From Methylotenera sp. (GTDB lineage: Bacteria > Pseudomonadota > Gammaproteobacteria > Burkholderiales > Methylophilaceae), in NCBI GenBank assembly GCA_013140755.1, contig JABFSF010000063.1, forward strand, positions 1-34,922: a DNA stretch of 34,922 nt, written 5' to 3'. The first letter of the stretch is position 1. Every line of letters begins with the position of its first letter. Shown here piece after piece: positions 25,104 through 34,922 of this stretch. The position numbers and the translations under genes are program-made. The notes beneath the pieces are model-generated. The model made no database searches and was not told the origin of the DNA. It saw only the letters and a list, made by a program, of their open reading frames with translations.

Positions 25104-27848
25104 CTAAGTGTTTGTTGGTTTAACCATATCAATTGGGCTGCTGATATACTGTTGCCAAAGTGCCACTACTGCACTCGCTTCTTTTTGTACTGTCTCGCTA
25201 TCGATTTTGGCTTGTACATCCCCTTGCAACTTGGCGGTGTGCTGTAATCGACGCAATTCACGATAAGCATTAGCAACCTGATTAGCGATGTTTGGGTCAA
25301 TCAAGCCAAGTGCGCCAGCACGTTGAAGTAACGCAATATTTCCAATATTTTCAGTAAGTTGTGAGTATTTATTCGCGTGCGCCAGTACCAAATATTGCAC
25401 AATAAATTCCACATCAATAATGCCGCCTACACTTTGTTTTAAATCGAAGTATTCAGCACTTAAATGTTGGGCAGCACGCATTTTTTCACGCATGGCAAGT
25501 ACTTCAGTTTTAAGTTTTTCAGCATCACGTGCTTGTGTCATTACCTCAATACGAATTTTATCAAACGCTGCACCAATCGCCCTATCGCCCGCTACAAACC
25601 TTGCACGGGTCAGGGCTTGATGTTCCCAAACCCATGCTTTATTGAGCTGATACTCTCTAAAAGCTGCCACACTGCTCACCAGCAGACCGCTATTGCCATC
25701 AGGTCGCAATTGTAAATCGGTCTCATAAAGTAAGCCTGCGGAGGTTAAACTGTTAAACCAATTATTAATGCGCTGGGCAAAGCGCGCATATACTTCCCCT
25801 GCTTCAGGGGCATCATCATATAAAAAGATAATATCTAAATCAGACGCATAGCCTAGCTCTTTGCCACCGAGCTTGCCATAGCCGATGACCGCAAATTGTG
25901 GTACCTCGCGGTGCTTACCACGCACATTGGGCCAAATGGTGGCTAAACTCACGCTTAAAATTAAATCAGCCAAATCACTTAAGTAATCGGAAATGGTTTC
26001 GAGCACCAATTCACCGTTCATATCCTGCACGGCAAAGCGAAATACATTGGCGTGTTTAAAGTGGCGCATGATGTCCATTTGGCGCTCTACGTCGCCATCG
26101 GCTTCGGCCAAGCGTTGTGTTAAATCTCGGCGTAACGCCGCAAAGTCAGGCGCAGCGTAGAGGCTGCGCGTATCTAACAGCTCATCTAATAAAATCGGGT
26201 GTTGTGCTAAATAATTAGAGAGCCACGGGCTGCTGCTGCAAAGCTTTACCAATAACTGCATGGCTTGTGGATGCTCTGCCAATAACGCCAAATAGCTGGC
26301 GCGGCGGCAGATGCTTTCGAGTAAATCAATCACCCTTGTCAGTGTGGTATCACTATTAGGCGTTTTGGCAGATTGCGCAATCACGTGTGGCATCACCGCA
26401 TCAAAACGCTGACGACTCAATTCAGGCAACTGTAAATAGCGGCTACTTTGATGCAGCGTGTGTAAATGGCGCAAAGTATCTTGCACGTCAGCAAAGCCTA
26501 AGTTGTGTAAAACCGTGTGCGCTTCTTCGGTATTGATTGTGCTATTCCAAACCGATTTTTCTAGCTCTAGGGCATCCTTTGCGGTTTCATCATCGTTAAA
26601 AGTGGCATCAAAATGTTGCTGCACTTGTGCGCGATAAGCATCAAGCTTCGCTAAAAACCCATCCCAATTCGCAAAGTTCATGGCATACGCAATACGCGCT
26701 TTTGCCTCATCTGTTTTGGGAAGTTCCTGCGTTTGCGCATCTTCTACATACATGAGGCGGTGCTCTACATTCCGCAAAAAGATGTATGCCTCGCACAGCT
26801 CATCCACCGTTTTTTCTGGCAATAAGCCTTTGTTTTTCAATAAAGCTAATACAGAAAGCGTGGGCTTCACTTGCAAGCTCACATCTTGCCCACCACGAAT
26901 CAGCTGGAATACTTGGGCGACAAACTCAATTTCGCGAATGCCACCACGGCCTAGCTTGATATTGTCATGCATACCTTTACTATTCACATCACGCTGAATC
27001 TGGATTTTTAAATCGCGCATGCTGGCAAATGCGCCAAAATCTAAATATTTGCGAAACACAAAAGGTTTGAGTAATTTGGAAACCTGGTTGCCACCTGTGA
27101 CTTCATGGCCTTTAATCCAAGCGTAGCGCTCCCACTCGCGCCCATTGTTTTGATAATACTCTTCCAGCGCATCAAGGCTACTCACCAAGGCACCTTCAGA
27201 GCCAAACGGGCGTAGTCGCATATCCACGCGGAACACGAAACCATCTTCAGTTATTTCATCAATAGCAGCAATGAGCTTTTTAGCTAAGCGCACAAAAAAG
27301 TCTTGGTTGCTAATCGACTTTTCGCCTGTCGTATTACCTTCAGTCTCATAAGCAAAAATCAAATCAATATCTGACGACACATTTAACTCACCACCACCCA
27401 GCTTTCCCATGCCAATGACTATTAAATTTTGTGGATACCCATCTGCATCTACAGGCTGCCCATACACATCCGCTAACCATGTGTGGAGATAATCAATGGC
27501 ACTGTTAATCGTACATTCGGCTAATTGTGAAGTAGTACGCATCACTTCATATAAATCTGCTAAGCCATTTAAATCACGACAAATCATACGTGCCATGACA
27601 TGCGCTCGTAGTTTCCTGAGTGCTTTTTTGAGCGATATTTCATCCACAATGACTTGTGCAGCTAAAAAAAATTTCATTGCCTCTAAGGTATAGGGGATAT
27701 GCAGATTATTTAGCAAATCTAATCGCAGAGCCTCATCTTTTGCCAAGGTACGGTGTATAAATGGGCTGCAATTTTCCAGTTTTTGCAAATAGCTTTGTTG
27801 CAAAAGGCTTAAGTCGTGGGTTTTGGTAATATCGGTCATTGTTTGCAT
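25104..27848 (-). CDS. glnE: Glutamine synthetase adenylyltransferase/adenylyl-removing enzyme
   Basis: A 914-residue bifunctional enzyme that adenylylates and deadenylylates glutamine synthetase in response to PII. Two nucleotidyltransferase domains are evident: GMGKLGGGELNVSSDIDLIF (about 146-165, DxD D160/D162, deadenylylation) and GYGKLGGKELGYASDLDIIFLYD (about 655-680, adenylylation). Conserved DMRLRPFG and DLQLRPDGNSG stretches follow each. The size is close to the E. coli enzyme (about 946). The start could be this ATG or one three codons later; neither has a good ribosome site. It is divergent from acsA and convergent with prpD. Confidence 0.96.
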   Translation of the reverse strand: MQTMTDITKTHDLSLLQQSYLQKLENCSPFIHRTLAKDEALRLDLLNNLHIPYTLEAMKFFLAAQVIVDEISLKKALRKLRAHVMARMICRDLNGLADLYEVMRTTSQLAECTINSAIDYLHTWLADVYGQPVDADGYPQNLIVIGMGKLGGGELNVSSDIDLIFAYETEGNTTGEKSISNQDFFVRLAKKLIAAIDEITEDGFVFRVDMRLRPFGSEGALVSSLDALEEYYQNNGREWERYAWIKGHEVTGGNQVSKLLKPFVFRKYLDFGAFASMRDLKIQIQRDVNSKGMHDNIKLGRGGIREIEFVAQVFQLIRGGQDVSLQVKPTLSVLALLKNKGLLPEKTVDELCEAYIFLRNVEHRLMYVEDAQTQELPKTDEAKARIAYAMNFANWDGFLAKLDAYRAQVQQHFDATFNDDETAKDALELEKSVWNSTINTEEAHTVLHNLGFADVQDTLRHLHTLHQSSRYLQLPELSRQRFDAVMPHVIAQSAKTPNSDTTLTRVIDLLESICRRASYLALLAEHPQAMQLLVKLCSSSPWLSNYLAQHPILLDELLDTRSLYAAPDFAALRRDLTQRLAEADGDVERQMDIMRHFKHANVFRFAVQDMNGELVLETISDYLSDLADLILSVSLATIWPNVRGKHREVPQFAVIGYGKLGGKELGYASDLDIIFLYDDAPEAGEVYARFAQRINNWFNSLTSAGLLYETDLQLRPDGNSGLLVSSVAAFREYQLNKAWVWEHQALTRARFVAGDRAIGAAFDKIRIEVMTQARDAEKLKTEVLAMREKMRAAQHLSAEYFDLKQSVGGIIDVEFIVQYLVLAHANKYSQLTENIGNIALLQRAGALGLIDPNIANQVANAYRELRRLQHTAKLQGDVQAKIDSETVQKEASAVVALWQQYISSPIDMVKPTNT

Positions 27849-27916
27849 TGGTTTTTTTAAGGTAATATGGCGTTTATTATTTTAACTATAAGCTTATCAA
27901 ACTATTAGGGGGTGCT

Positions 27917-29893
27917 ATGTCAATTGAATCAGTTCTTCATGAAAATCGCGTTTTTGAGCCAAGTACAGACTTTGTCAAAAATGCCAATGTCGCTGGCATG
28001 ATTGCCTATCAAGCATTATGTGCAGAGGCTAGCACTGATTATGAAGGATTTTGGGCTAAATTAGCGCGTGAGTTATTGATATGGCACAAACCATTTACAA
28101 AAACACTGAATGAAGACAACGCTCCGTTTTACAAATGGTTTGAAGATGGCGAGCTTAACGTTTCCGCCAACTGTTTGGATAAGCATCTTAATACCATCCC
28201 CAATAAAGTGGCGATTATTTTTGAGGGCGATGATGGCAACACCAGAAACGTCACCTACAAAGAGCTGTACCACCAAGTGTGCCAATTTGCCAACGGCTTA
28301 AAAAAGCTCAATTTAAGCGTTGGCGACCGCGTGATTATTTATTTACCCATGGGCGTTGAAGCCGTTGTTGCCATGCAAGCGTGCGCGCGCCTTGGTTTGA
28401 TTCACTCTGTTGTATTTGGTGGCTTTTCAGCTAAAAGCTTAAATGAGCGCATTATTGATGCGGGCGCAAAAGCGGTGATTACTTCCGATGGTCAGTTCCG
28501 TGGCGGTAAAACCATGCCACTAAAAGCTGCAGTAGATGAAGGCATCGCCATGGGTGGATGCGATACCATTGAAAAAGTCGTGGTGCTCAAAAAAACAGGG
28601 CAAGACGTTGTTTGGCACCCCAATAATATCTGGTGGAGTGACTTGATTGCAGGCTGTGCAGACACTTGCGAACCCGTGGTGGTGAATGCTGAACATCCGC
28701 TGTTCTTACTTTATACTTCAGGCTCAACAGGTAAGCCAAAAGGCGTGCAGCACAGCTCAGCAGGCTATTTACTCCACGCCATGAACACTATGCGCTGGAC
28801 ATTTGACATTAAAGCCGATGATGTGTTTTGGTGTACTGCCGATGTGGGTTGGATTACTGGTCATAGTTATGTAGCGTATGGTCCATTGGCGATTGGTGCG
28901 ACACAAGTGATTTTTGAGGGCATTCCTACTTACCCGAATGCTGGGCGTTTTTGGCAGATGATAGAGAAACACAAAGTCACGATTTTTTACACCGCCCCAA
29001 CCGCTATTCGCTCACTGATTAAAGCATCAGAAACTACACCTGAAACACATCCAAAAAATTACAATTTATCTAGTTTGCGCTTATTGGGCTCAGTGGGTGA
29101 GCCGATTAACCCCGAAGCTTGGATGTGGTACTTTGAGAATGTAGGTGGTAGCCGCTGCCCGATTGCGGATACTTTCTGGCAGACTGAAACTGGCGGCCAT
29201 GTGATTACCCCACTGCCAGGAGCAACGCCACTGGTTCCAGGCTCATGCACACTACCCTTCCCTGGTATCGAGATTGATGTGGTGGATGAAACAGGTAAAG
29301 ATGTACCGTGGGGTACAGGCGGCTTATTGGTCATTAAAAAACCATGGCCATCAATGATACGCACCATTTATAACGATGCTGACCGCTTTATTAAAAGTTA
29401 CTACCCTGTTGACTTAGGTGGCAAAATCTACCTTGCAGGAGATGGTGCCGTACGCGACTCTGTAACGGGTAACTTCACCATTATGGGCCGTATTGACGAC
29501 GTGCTGAATGTATCAGGTCACCGTTTAGGTACGATGGAAATTGAGTCTGCTTTAGTATCAAACCACCTCGTAGCAGAAGCTGCCGTTGTGGGCAAACCAC
29601 ACGATGTAAAAGGTGAATCAGTAGTGGCTTATGTGGTACTCAAGGGCGCGCGCCCACAAGGCGATGAGGCGAAAAAGATTGTAGCAGAACTACGTGACTG
29701 GGTTGGCAAAGAAATTGGCCCTATTGCCAAGCCAGATGAAATTCGCTTTGGCGATAACTTACCTAAAACCCGTTCAGGTAAAATCATGCGCCGCTTGCTA
29801 CGCACACTTGCTAAAGGTGAGGAAATTACTTCCGATATTTCTACGCTTGACAATCCAGGCATCCTCGAACAGCTTAAAGAGGTTATCAAGTAG
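27917..29893 (+). CDS. acsA: Acetyl-CoA synthetase
   Basis: A 658-residue AMP-forming acetyl-CoA synthetase. Motifs are the P-loop [22 protein letters not shown] (about 266-287), the acetate-pocket region [18 protein letters not shown], the hinge [16 protein letters not shown], and [11 protein letters not shown], whose Lys (about 622) is the acetylation-controlled catalytic residue. The TFWQTETGG region keeps the Trp that, in known Acs, restricts the pocket to acetate and excludes propionate, so this is probably Acs rather than PrpE. AGGGGG lies before the ATG. A propionate side activity could still feed the methylcitrate locus. A 68-base divergent gap to glnE holds its promoter. Confidence 0.94.
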   Translation: MSIESVLHENRVFEPSTDFVKNANVAGMIAYQALCAEASTDYEGFWAKLARELLIWHKPFTKTLNEDNAPFYKWFEDGELNVSANCLDKHLNTIPNKVAIIFEGDDGNTRNVTYKELYHQVCQFANGLKKLNLSVGDRVIIYLPMGVEAVVAMQACARLGLIHSVVFGGFSAKSLNERIIDAGAKAVITSDGQFRGGKTMPLKAAVDEGIAMGGCDTIEKVVVLKKTGQDVVWHPNNIWWSDLIAGCADTCEPVVVNAEHPLFLLYTSGSTGKPKGVQHSSAGYLLHAMNTMRWTFDIKADDVFWCTADVGWITGHSYVAYGPLAIGATQVIFEGIPTYPNAGRFWQMIEKHKVTIFYTAPTAIRSLIKASETTPETHPKNYNLSSLRLLGSVGEPINPEAWMWYFENVGGSRCPIADTFWQTETGGHVITPLPGATPLVPGSCTLPFPGIEIDVVDETGKDVPWGTGGLLVIKKPWPSMIRTIYNDADRFIKSYYPVDLGGKIYLAGDGAVRDSVTGNFTIMGRIDDVLNVSGHRLGTMEIESALVSNHLVAEAAVVGKPHDVKGESVVAYVVLKGARPQGDEAKKIVAELRDWVGKEIGPIAKPDEIRFGDNLPKTRSGKIMRRLLRTLAKGEEITSDISTLDNPGILEQLKEVIK

Positions 29894-29925
29894 TTATTAG
29901 CTTTAAAGAAGCATCTATCAGTGAT

Positions 29926-29959
29926 AAACCAATGGCACTAGTTCATGTGCCATTGGTTT
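29926..29959. terminator. Bidirectional terminator between acsA and serC
   Basis: A perfect 13-base stem (AAACCAATGGCAC and its complement) with an 8-base loop. It overlaps the last codons and stop of serC. On the plus strand TTT is followed by CAAAATTTT, so it can terminate acsA; it can act for serC as well. Confidence 0.75.
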
Positions 29960-31037
29960 CAAAATTTTGCATATAAGCCACTAATGCCTGAACACCTTCA
30001 ATCGGCATGGCATTGTAGATACTCGCACGCATTCCACCCACGCTACGATGACCTTTTAATTGAAGCAAGCCCTTAGCCTCAGCACCTTTTAAAAACGCTT
30101 CATTACGTGATTCGTCTTTTAAAAAGAATGGAATGTTCATGCGTGAACGATTTTTTACAGCCACTTTGTTGATGTAAAAATCAGTGCTATCTATGTAATC
30201 GTAGAGCAGTTTGGCTTTAGCAATGTTCACTTTCTCAATCGCTTCCACTCCGCCTTGCGCTAACAGCCACTCAAATACCAACCCCGCGATGTAGATGCTA
30301 TACGTTGCTGGTGTGTTAATCATACTTTGGTTTTCTGCTTGTACTTTCCAGTTAAATACCGCTGGAGTGAGTTTTGATGCAAAGCCTAATAAGTCTTCAC
30401 GTACAATCACAATACACAAACCTGCAGGACCAATGTTTTTTTGTGCTCCTCCGTAAATCACGCCATATTGGCTTACATCAATCTTGCGTGAGAGTATATG
30501 AGACGACATATCTGCCACAATTGGTACGCCGTGGGTGTTGGGTAAAGCTAAACCTTGATCACCAAAAAATTCAACCCCTTGCAAAGTTTCATTTGTGCAG
30601 ATATGCAAATAAGCAGCATCTTTGTTGAGTTGCCAAGTAGCAAAGTCTGGTACATGCGTGAAGTTTTCAGCTTCTGTGTTGGTTGCAATGTTAATGGTGC
30701 CATAAGCACGTGCATCTTCAACACTACGCTTGCTCCAGCCACCTGTAATCGCGTAATCTGCACTTGCACCGTTTAACAAGTTAAGCGGAATCATTGCATT
30801 TTCTGCAATAGCCCCACCTTGTAGAAACAGCACTTTATAGTCATTTGGAATCGCTAGGAGCGCACGTAAATCGGTCTCTGTTTTTTCCAAAATACTCATA
30901 AACTCTTTGCCACGATGCGACATTTCCATCACACTCATGCCACTACCATGCCAATCAAGCATTTCAGCTTGCGCACGTTCTAATGCAGGTTTAGGTAATA
31001 CTGCTGGACCTGCTGAAAAATTGTATATTTTTGTCAT
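29943..31037 (-). CDS. serC: Phosphoserine aminotransferase
   Basis: A 364-residue class-V PLP aminotransferase converting 3-phosphohydroxypyruvate to phosphoserine in serine synthesis (and the equivalent step in pyridoxal phosphate synthesis). The N-terminal [15 protein letters not shown] is diagnostic, and the PLP Lys is K200 in [12 protein letters not shown]. The C-terminal [19 protein letters not shown] is the substrate-phosphate region. It lies 87 bases after gyrA on the same strand; gyrA-serC adjacency is common in beta- and gammaproteobacteria. Confidence 0.97.
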   Translation of the reverse strand: MTKIYNFSAGPAVLPKPALERAQAEMLDWHGSGMSVMEMSHRGKEFMSILEKTETDLRALLAIPNDYKVLFLQGGAIAENAMIPLNLLNGASADYAITGGWSKRSVEDARAYGTINIATNTEAENFTHVPDFATWQLNKDAAYLHICTNETLQGVEFFGDQGLALPNTHGVPIVADMSSHILSRKIDVSQYGVIYGGAQKNIGPAGLCIVIVREDLLGFASKLTPAVFNWKVQAENQSMINTPATYSIYIAGLVFEWLLAQGGVEAIEKVNIAKAKLLYDYIDSTDFYINKVAVKNRSRMNIPFFLKDESRNEAFLKGAEAKGLLQLKGHRSVGGMRASIYNAMPIEGVQALVAYMQNFETNGT

Positions 31038-31124
31038 ATTGTTAAAACTTTCTTAACCAACGATGAGCGATAAATCTTATGGTCTTTTATAGGGTGGGCA
31101 ATTTATTACCCAAGTTACAAAAAC

Positions 31125-33692
31125 TTAATTTTCATCGCTCTCATCATCTGTTTCTACAATTTTCTCTAGCCCAGATAACTTCTCGCCTTCGCCCATGTTA
31201 ATTAAGGTGACTCCTTGTGCCACGCGTCCCATATCGCGGATTTCTTTCACTCGGGTACGAATCAACACGCCACCCGTGGTGATGAGCATAATTTCGTCTT
31301 CTTCATTGACCAACTTAGCCGCCACCACAATGCCATTGCGTTCGCTTACGGCAATCGCTTTAACACCTTGCGTGCCGCGACCAGAATGACGGAAATCAGC
31401 TAGTACTGTACGTTTACCATAGCCATTCTCAGTCGCCACAAGTACGGTTTGCTGGTCATTATCGGCAATTAACAATGAAAGAACTTGCTGTTTTGTAGCA
31501 AGCTTCATGCCGCGTACACCACGTGTAGCTCTACCCATTGGGCGAACTTCATCCTCGCTAAACCATACTGCTTTACCGCCATTTGAAATTAGCACAATAT
31601 CATTTTTACCATTAGTCACTTCTGCACCAATGAGGTAGTCTCCATCATCTAAGTTAATGGCAATAATGCCTGATTTACGTGGATTGGCAAATTCAGTTAA
31701 TGGTGTTTTTTTCACCGTGCCTAGAGCTGTAGTCATGAAAATAAAGTGATTCTCATCAAACTCTTTTACCGCAAGAATCGCGTTAATTTTCTCGCCTTCT
31801 TCCAGTGGGAACAAGTTCACAATCGGCTTGCCACGCCCAATACGGCTACCTTGTGGCACCTCATACACTTTCAGCCAATAAACACGACCGCGGCTACTAA
31901 AGCACAAGATGTAATCGTGCGTATTCGCCACAAACATTTTGTCGATAAAGTCATCTTCTTTGGTCGCCGCCGCTTGTTTACCACGGCCACCACGACGTTG
32001 CGCACGATATTCTTCTAATGGTTGCGATTTGACATAGCCTGTGTGAGAGAGCGTCACCACCACATCGGTTGGGGTGATAAAGTCTTCGAGCGATAAATCT
32101 TGCGCATTCACCACAATTTCACTACGGCGCTTATCGCCAAATTGTTTTCTGATTTCAGTCAGCTCATCGGTAATAATCGTGGTCACCCGTGAAGGTGTGG
32201 CTAAAATATCTAACAAATCCGCAATCACATCCATCACTTCTTTATACTCAGTCACAATTTTGTCTTGCTCAAGGCCTGTTAAGCGTTGCAAGCGCATTTG
32301 TAGAATTTCTTGCGCTTGTACATCACTTAATTTGTAGCCATTGGGCGTTAAGCCAAAATTCACATCCAAACCTTCAGGGCGCGCGGCTTCCATGGCGGCA
32401 CGTTTGAGCATTTCTTCCACCACGGGGGAATGCCATGCTTTTGCCATCAAATCCATTTTAGCTTCTGGCGGCGTTGGAGCAGCTTTAATAATGGCAATCA
32501 TTTCATCCACATTCGCCAATGCTACCGCCAAACCTTCTAATACATGGCCACGCGCGCGTGCTTTTTTGAGCTCAAACACGGTACGACGGGTAACTACTTC
32601 ACGGCGGTGGCGTAAAAACGCCTCTAACATTTGCTTCAAATTGAGCAAACGTGGTTGGCCATCCAACAAGGCCACCATGTTCATGCCAAAAGTATCTTGC
32701 AACTGCGTTTGTTTATATAAGTTATTCAGCACCACTTCAGGCACTTCACCGCGTTTTAGCTCAATCACCACGCGCATGCCCGATTTATCAGACTCATCAC
32801 GCAGGTCTGAAATACCTTCAATTTTCTTCTCGTTCACAAGTTCTGCAATTTTTTCAATCAGCGTTTTCTTGTTCACTTGGTACGGCAGTTCATCAATAAT
32901 AATGGATTGACGCCCGCCTTTATCCATATCTTCAAAGTGGGTGCGGCCACGCATCACCACGCGGCCACGGCCTGTACGGTAACCTTCTTTCACGCCTACC
33001 GTGCCATAAATAATGCCAGCGGTTGGAAAATCAGGCGCACGCACTAACTCAATGAGTTCTTCCACCGTGGTTTCTGGGTTGCTTAGTAAGGCAAAACACG
33101 CATCCAACACCTCGTTTAAGTTGTGTGGTGGAATATTGGTCGCCATGCCCACCGCAATGCCCGAGCTACCGTTAATCAACAAGTTAGGAATCCGCGCTGG
33201 CATGATAAGTGGCTCGTGTTCAGAGCCATCATAGTTAGGGCCAAAATCGACGGTTTCTTTATCAATATCGGCTAATAATTCGTGCGCAATTTTCGCCATA
33301 CGGATTTCCGTATATCGCATCGCCGCTGCATTGTCGCCATCCACAGAGCCAAAGTTACCTTGCCCATCCACCAACATATAACGCAGACTAAAATCTTGCG
33401 CCATCCTTACAATGGTGTCATACACCGCAGTATCCCCATGCGGATGGTACTTACCGATCACATCCCCCACGATACGGGCAGATTTTTTGTAAGGCTTGTT
33501 GTAGTCGTTAGAAAGCTCATGCATCGCATACAGCACGCGGCGATGCACAGGCTTCAAACCATCGCGCACATCAGGCAAAGCACGCCCCACAATCACGCTC
33601 ATGGCGTAATCAAGGTATGAGCGGCGCATCTCATCTTCTAAACTAATGGGTAAGGTTTCTTTTGCGAACTGGTCTGGCGTTGGTTTATCCAT
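31125..33692 (-). CDS. gyrA: DNA gyrase subunit A
   Basis: An 855-residue gyrase A subunit that breaks and rejoins DNA to introduce negative supercoils. The catalytic Tyr is Y127 ([11 protein letters not shown]). The quinolone-determining region reads [15 protein letters not shown], with Thr88 at the position of E. coli Ser83 and Asp92 at that of Asp87. The GyrA box QRRGGRGKQ starts the C-terminal beta-pinwheel (about 545 on), confirming gyrase rather than topoisomerase IV. The acidic tail ([10 protein letters not shown]) is typical of the regulatory C-terminus. Length is normal. Confidence 0.98.
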   Translation of the reverse strand: MDKPTPDQFAKETLPISLEDEMRRSYLDYAMSVIVGRALPDVRDGLKPVHRRVLYAMHELSNDYNKPYKKSARIVGDVIGKYHPHGDTAVYDTIVRMAQDFSLRYMLVDGQGNFGSVDGDNAAAMRYTEIRMAKIAHELLADIDKETVDFGPNYDGSEHEPLIMPARIPNLLINGSSGIAVGMATNIPPHNLNEVLDACFALLSNPETTVEELIELVRAPDFPTAGIIYGTVGVKEGYRTGRGRVVMRGRTHFEDMDKGGRQSIIIDELPYQVNKKTLIEKIAELVNEKKIEGISDLRDESDKSGMRVVIELKRGEVPEVVLNNLYKQTQLQDTFGMNMVALLDGQPRLLNLKQMLEAFLRHRREVVTRRTVFELKKARARGHVLEGLAVALANVDEMIAIIKAAPTPPEAKMDLMAKAWHSPVVEEMLKRAAMEAARPEGLDVNFGLTPNGYKLSDVQAQEILQMRLQRLTGLEQDKIVTEYKEVMDVIADLLDILATPSRVTTIITDELTEIRKQFGDKRRSEIVVNAQDLSLEDFITPTDVVVTLSHTGYVKSQPLEEYRAQRRGGRGKQAAATKEDDFIDKMFVANTHDYILCFSSRGRVYWLKVYEVPQGSRIGRGKPIVNLFPLEEGEKINAILAVKEFDENHFIFMTTALGTVKKTPLTEFANPRKSGIIAINLDDGDYLIGAEVTNGKNDIVLISNGGKAVWFSEDEVRPMGRATRGVRGMKLATKQQVLSLLIADNDQQTVLVATENGYGKRTVLADFRHSGRGTQGVKAIAVSERNGIVVAAKLVNEEDEIMLITTGGVLIRTRVKEIRDMGRVAQGVTLINMGEGEKLSGLEKIVETDDESDEN

Positions 33693-34022
33693 TGTTATTC
33701 CCGTTTGATTTTACTGCTTGTTGCAACTAACACTTTAAGCAAAAATTGATCTTTGTAATGACATTAAAAACTATAACTTTAAGCGCACTTTTAACCACCA
33801 AATTCTAACATAATTAGGCTTCAAGCTGGCTATTTTTAACACTCTGGCGCACAACATTTAACCCGCACGATTTATACTAAATTTAATTAAAAAATATATT
33901 TTGATTAAATTTTTTTATCACATCAATCAAAATTATCAACTAGACTGAAAAATAAATTAGCGTAAAATCAAACACGTTCACGTTAAAAATTCGTGCTTTT
34001 CAACAAACCTAAGGAGATTTAT
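33693..34022. promoter_or_regulatory. 330-base AT-rich divergent region with inverted repeat
   Basis: This gap separates divergent gyrA and the peroxiredoxin gene and holds no credible gene. Its peroxiredoxin-proximal half is very AT-rich. An inverted repeat with 14-base arms (13 matches, AAATTTAATTAAAA type) spans 33879-33912 around a 6-base spacer. It may be an activator site or DNA-bending promoter element. I cannot pick a convincing promoter; an OxyR-type regulator gene fragment lies beyond the peroxiredoxin and could act here. Confidence 0.45.
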
Positions 34023-34625
34023 ATGGCCGTATTAGTAGGCAAAACCGCCCCAGACTTTACTGCAGTGGCTGTGATGGGTAATAACGAAATAAATGAAAGC
34101 TTTAACCTTGCCAGCCACATTAAAGGCAAAGTTGCGGTGATTTTCTTTTATCCACTTGATTTCACTTTTGTATGCCCATCAGAGCTGATTGCGTTTGATC
34201 ACCGTTTAGTAGATTTTAAAAGCCGTGGTGTTGAAGTCATTGGCGTATCAATTGACTCACAATTTACACACTTAGCTTGGAAAAATACGCCTGTTAATAA
34301 CGGCGGCATTGGTCAAGTTGGCTACCCATTAGTCGCTGATATTAAACATGAAATCTGTAAAGCTTATGATGTTGAGGCTGATGGTGGCGTGGCGTATCGC
34401 GGCTCGTTCTTAATCAACAAAGCGGGCGTTGTGGTGCATCAAGTAGTGAACGATTTACCATTAGGTCGCGACATTGACGAAATGCTTCGCATGGTAGATG
34501 CGCTTCAGTTTTTTGAAACAAACGGTGAAGTATGCCCAGCTGGCTGGAAAAAAGGCAAAAAAGGCATGGATGCTTCAACCGCAGGCGTTGCAAAATACTT
34601 GGAAGAAAACGCTAAAGATTTGTAA
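34023..34625 (+). CDS. 2-Cys peroxiredoxin (AhpC/TSA family)
   Basis: A 200-residue typical 2-Cys peroxiredoxin that reduces hydrogen and organic peroxides. The peroxidatic Cys51 is in YPLDFTFVCPSE and the resolving Cys171 in GEVCPAGW, with GGIGQVGYPLVAD matching the GGLG-type loop that makes these enzymes sensitive to overoxidation. I chose the ATG at 34023 because AAGGAG precedes it by 7 bases; the frame opens ten codons earlier. It is monocistronic, followed by a clear terminator. No ahpF is adjacent, so the electron donor is probably thioredoxin or another reductase. Confidence 0.93.
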   Translation: MAVLVGKTAPDFTAVAVMGNNEINESFNLASHIKGKVAVIFFYPLDFTFVCPSELIAFDHRLVDFKSRGVEVIGVSIDSQFTHLAWKNTPVNNGGIGQVGYPLVADIKHEICKAYDVEADGGVAYRGSFLINKAGVVVHQVVNDLPLGRDIDEMLRMVDALQFFETNGEVCPAGWKKGKKGMDASTAGVAKYLEENAKDL

Positions 34626-34651
34626 TTTTTAAGTGGTTAATTTACAAGTAT

Positions 34652-34675
34652 AAAAGGCGCGAATTGCGCCTTTTT
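34652..34675 (+). terminator. Intrinsic terminator of the peroxiredoxin gene
   Basis: Stem AAAAGGCGC and GCGCCTTTT with a GAATT loop, ending in a run of T (TTTTT-G-TTT), 26 bases after the stop codon. A textbook Rho-independent terminator. Confidence 0.9.
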
Positions 34676-34776
34676 GTTTGCTTAAATTTTGTGCTATAAA
34701 ATTTCATGCCTATGTGAAGCAGTATCCATCAAGCTTACATCGGTAATGTAATGATGCTGGTATTTTTAAGGCACTT

Positions 34777-34922
34777 TTAACCGTTGACTACTTTCATATA
34801 ATCTGAGCCAATTGAACGTATTGCTTCGGCAATTTTCTCTACCGCTTCTACCCGCACAAAACTTTTTCGCCATGCGATGGCGATGCGTCTGGTGGGTGCT
34901 GGTTGGGTGAAGGGAATCACTT
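34777..34922 (-). CDS. LysR-type regulator, C-terminus only (OxyR candidate)
   Basis: The last 47 codons and stop of a minus-strand gene entering from the right edge. They translate as VIPFTQPAPTRRIAIAWRKSFVRVEAVEKIAEAIRSIG and so on, ending MKVVNG. The 'P.P.R.IAI.WR..F.R......IAEAIR' pattern is typical of the end of LysR-family effector domains, including OxyR, and the neighbouring peroxiredoxin supports OxyR. The DNA-binding half and redox cysteines lie outside the window, so OxyR is only a candidate. Confidence 0.6.
   Translation of the reverse strand, partial: VIPFTQPAPTRRIAIAWRKSFVRVEAVEKIAEAIRSIGSDYMKVVNG

Noticed and set aside
27917-29893. Propionyl-CoA synthetase PrpE
   Set aside because: Location near prp genes suggested PrpE, but the acetate-pocket TFWQTETGG keeps the Trp expected in acetyl-CoA synthetase, and glnE separates it from prpD.
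32341-32910. 189-codon open frame on the plus strand opposite gyrA
   Set aside because: It lies wholly antisense to the strongly supported gyrA frame, is Ser/Arg-rich with no domain, and arises from codon bias of the real gene. The same holds for the plus- or minus-strand frames opposite sdhA (13870-14166) and prpB (21598-22176).
33414-33454. Quinolone-resistance change in gyrA
   Set aside because: Thr in place of E. coli Ser83 is the natural residue in many bacteria, and Asp87 is kept, so there is no basis to call resistance.

Overview
The window reads as a chromosomal segment of a Gram-negative betaproteobacterium. A Methylophilaceae (Methylotenera-like) methylotroph is my best guess. It rests on the overall protein look, the moderately AT-rich DNA, and a methylcitric acid cycle cluster physically joined to succinate dehydrogenase, an arrangement I associate with that family. 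The genus is inference; no rRNA or tRNA gene is present to settle it.

Layout. (A) About 1-2131, minus strand: the 5' part of a copper/silver RND efflux operon, in transcription order a Cys/His/Met-rich secreted protein, a TolC/CusC-type outer membrane factor, a small lipoprotein carrying only a CusB-like heavy-metal-binding segment, and the first codons of the membrane-fusion protein. (B) About 2232-3400: a patchwork of an AbrB-fold protein, an orphan Cys-containing protein and the C-terminal half of a TauE/SafE permease. (C) About 3400-9716: a Tn7-like transposition module, tnsA-tnsB-tnsC-tniQ in one tight minus-strand operon, with a convergent XRE regulator and an orphan gene. The DNA is visibly more AT-rich than the flanks. 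A long inverted repeat lies just outside tnsA, but I could not find a matching far end. (D) 9817-25006: a two-armed carbon-metabolism locus. The minus arm is GntR regulator, malic enzyme, sdhC-sdhD-sdhA-sdhB-sdhE, a CitE-superfamily lyase and an acyl-CoA ligase. The plus arm is a second CitE/Mcl-like lyase, a mesaconyl-CoA hydratase-like (Mch) protein, a third CitE-like lyase, and prpB-prpC-prpD. The arms diverge from a promoter/operator region (18197-18375) holding a near-consensus sigma70 promoter and a strong palindrome. (E) 25104-34922: housekeeping genes glnE, acsA, serC and gyrA, then a 2-Cys peroxiredoxin and the 3' end of a LysR-type regulator, possibly OxyR.

How it may work together. 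PrpC, PrpD and PrpB, plus an aconitase encoded elsewhere, would turn propionyl-CoA and oxaloacetate into pyruvate and succinate. SDH takes succinate to fumarate, and malic enzyme can drain malate to pyruvate. Mch and the Mcl/CitE-like lyases would interconvert mesaconyl-CoA, 3-methylmalyl-CoA, and propionyl-CoA plus glyoxylate (or citramalyl/malyl-CoA). This suggests that C5 or glyoxylate-linked CoA esters feed, or are fed by, the methylcitrate cycle. The linkage is inferred from gene order; the individual substrates are not proven.

The two items most worth attention are this hybrid Mcl/Mch/CitE-methylcitrate-SDH locus and the Tn7-like module with unresolved ends. I saw no CRISPR array, Cas gene, rRNA or tRNA.
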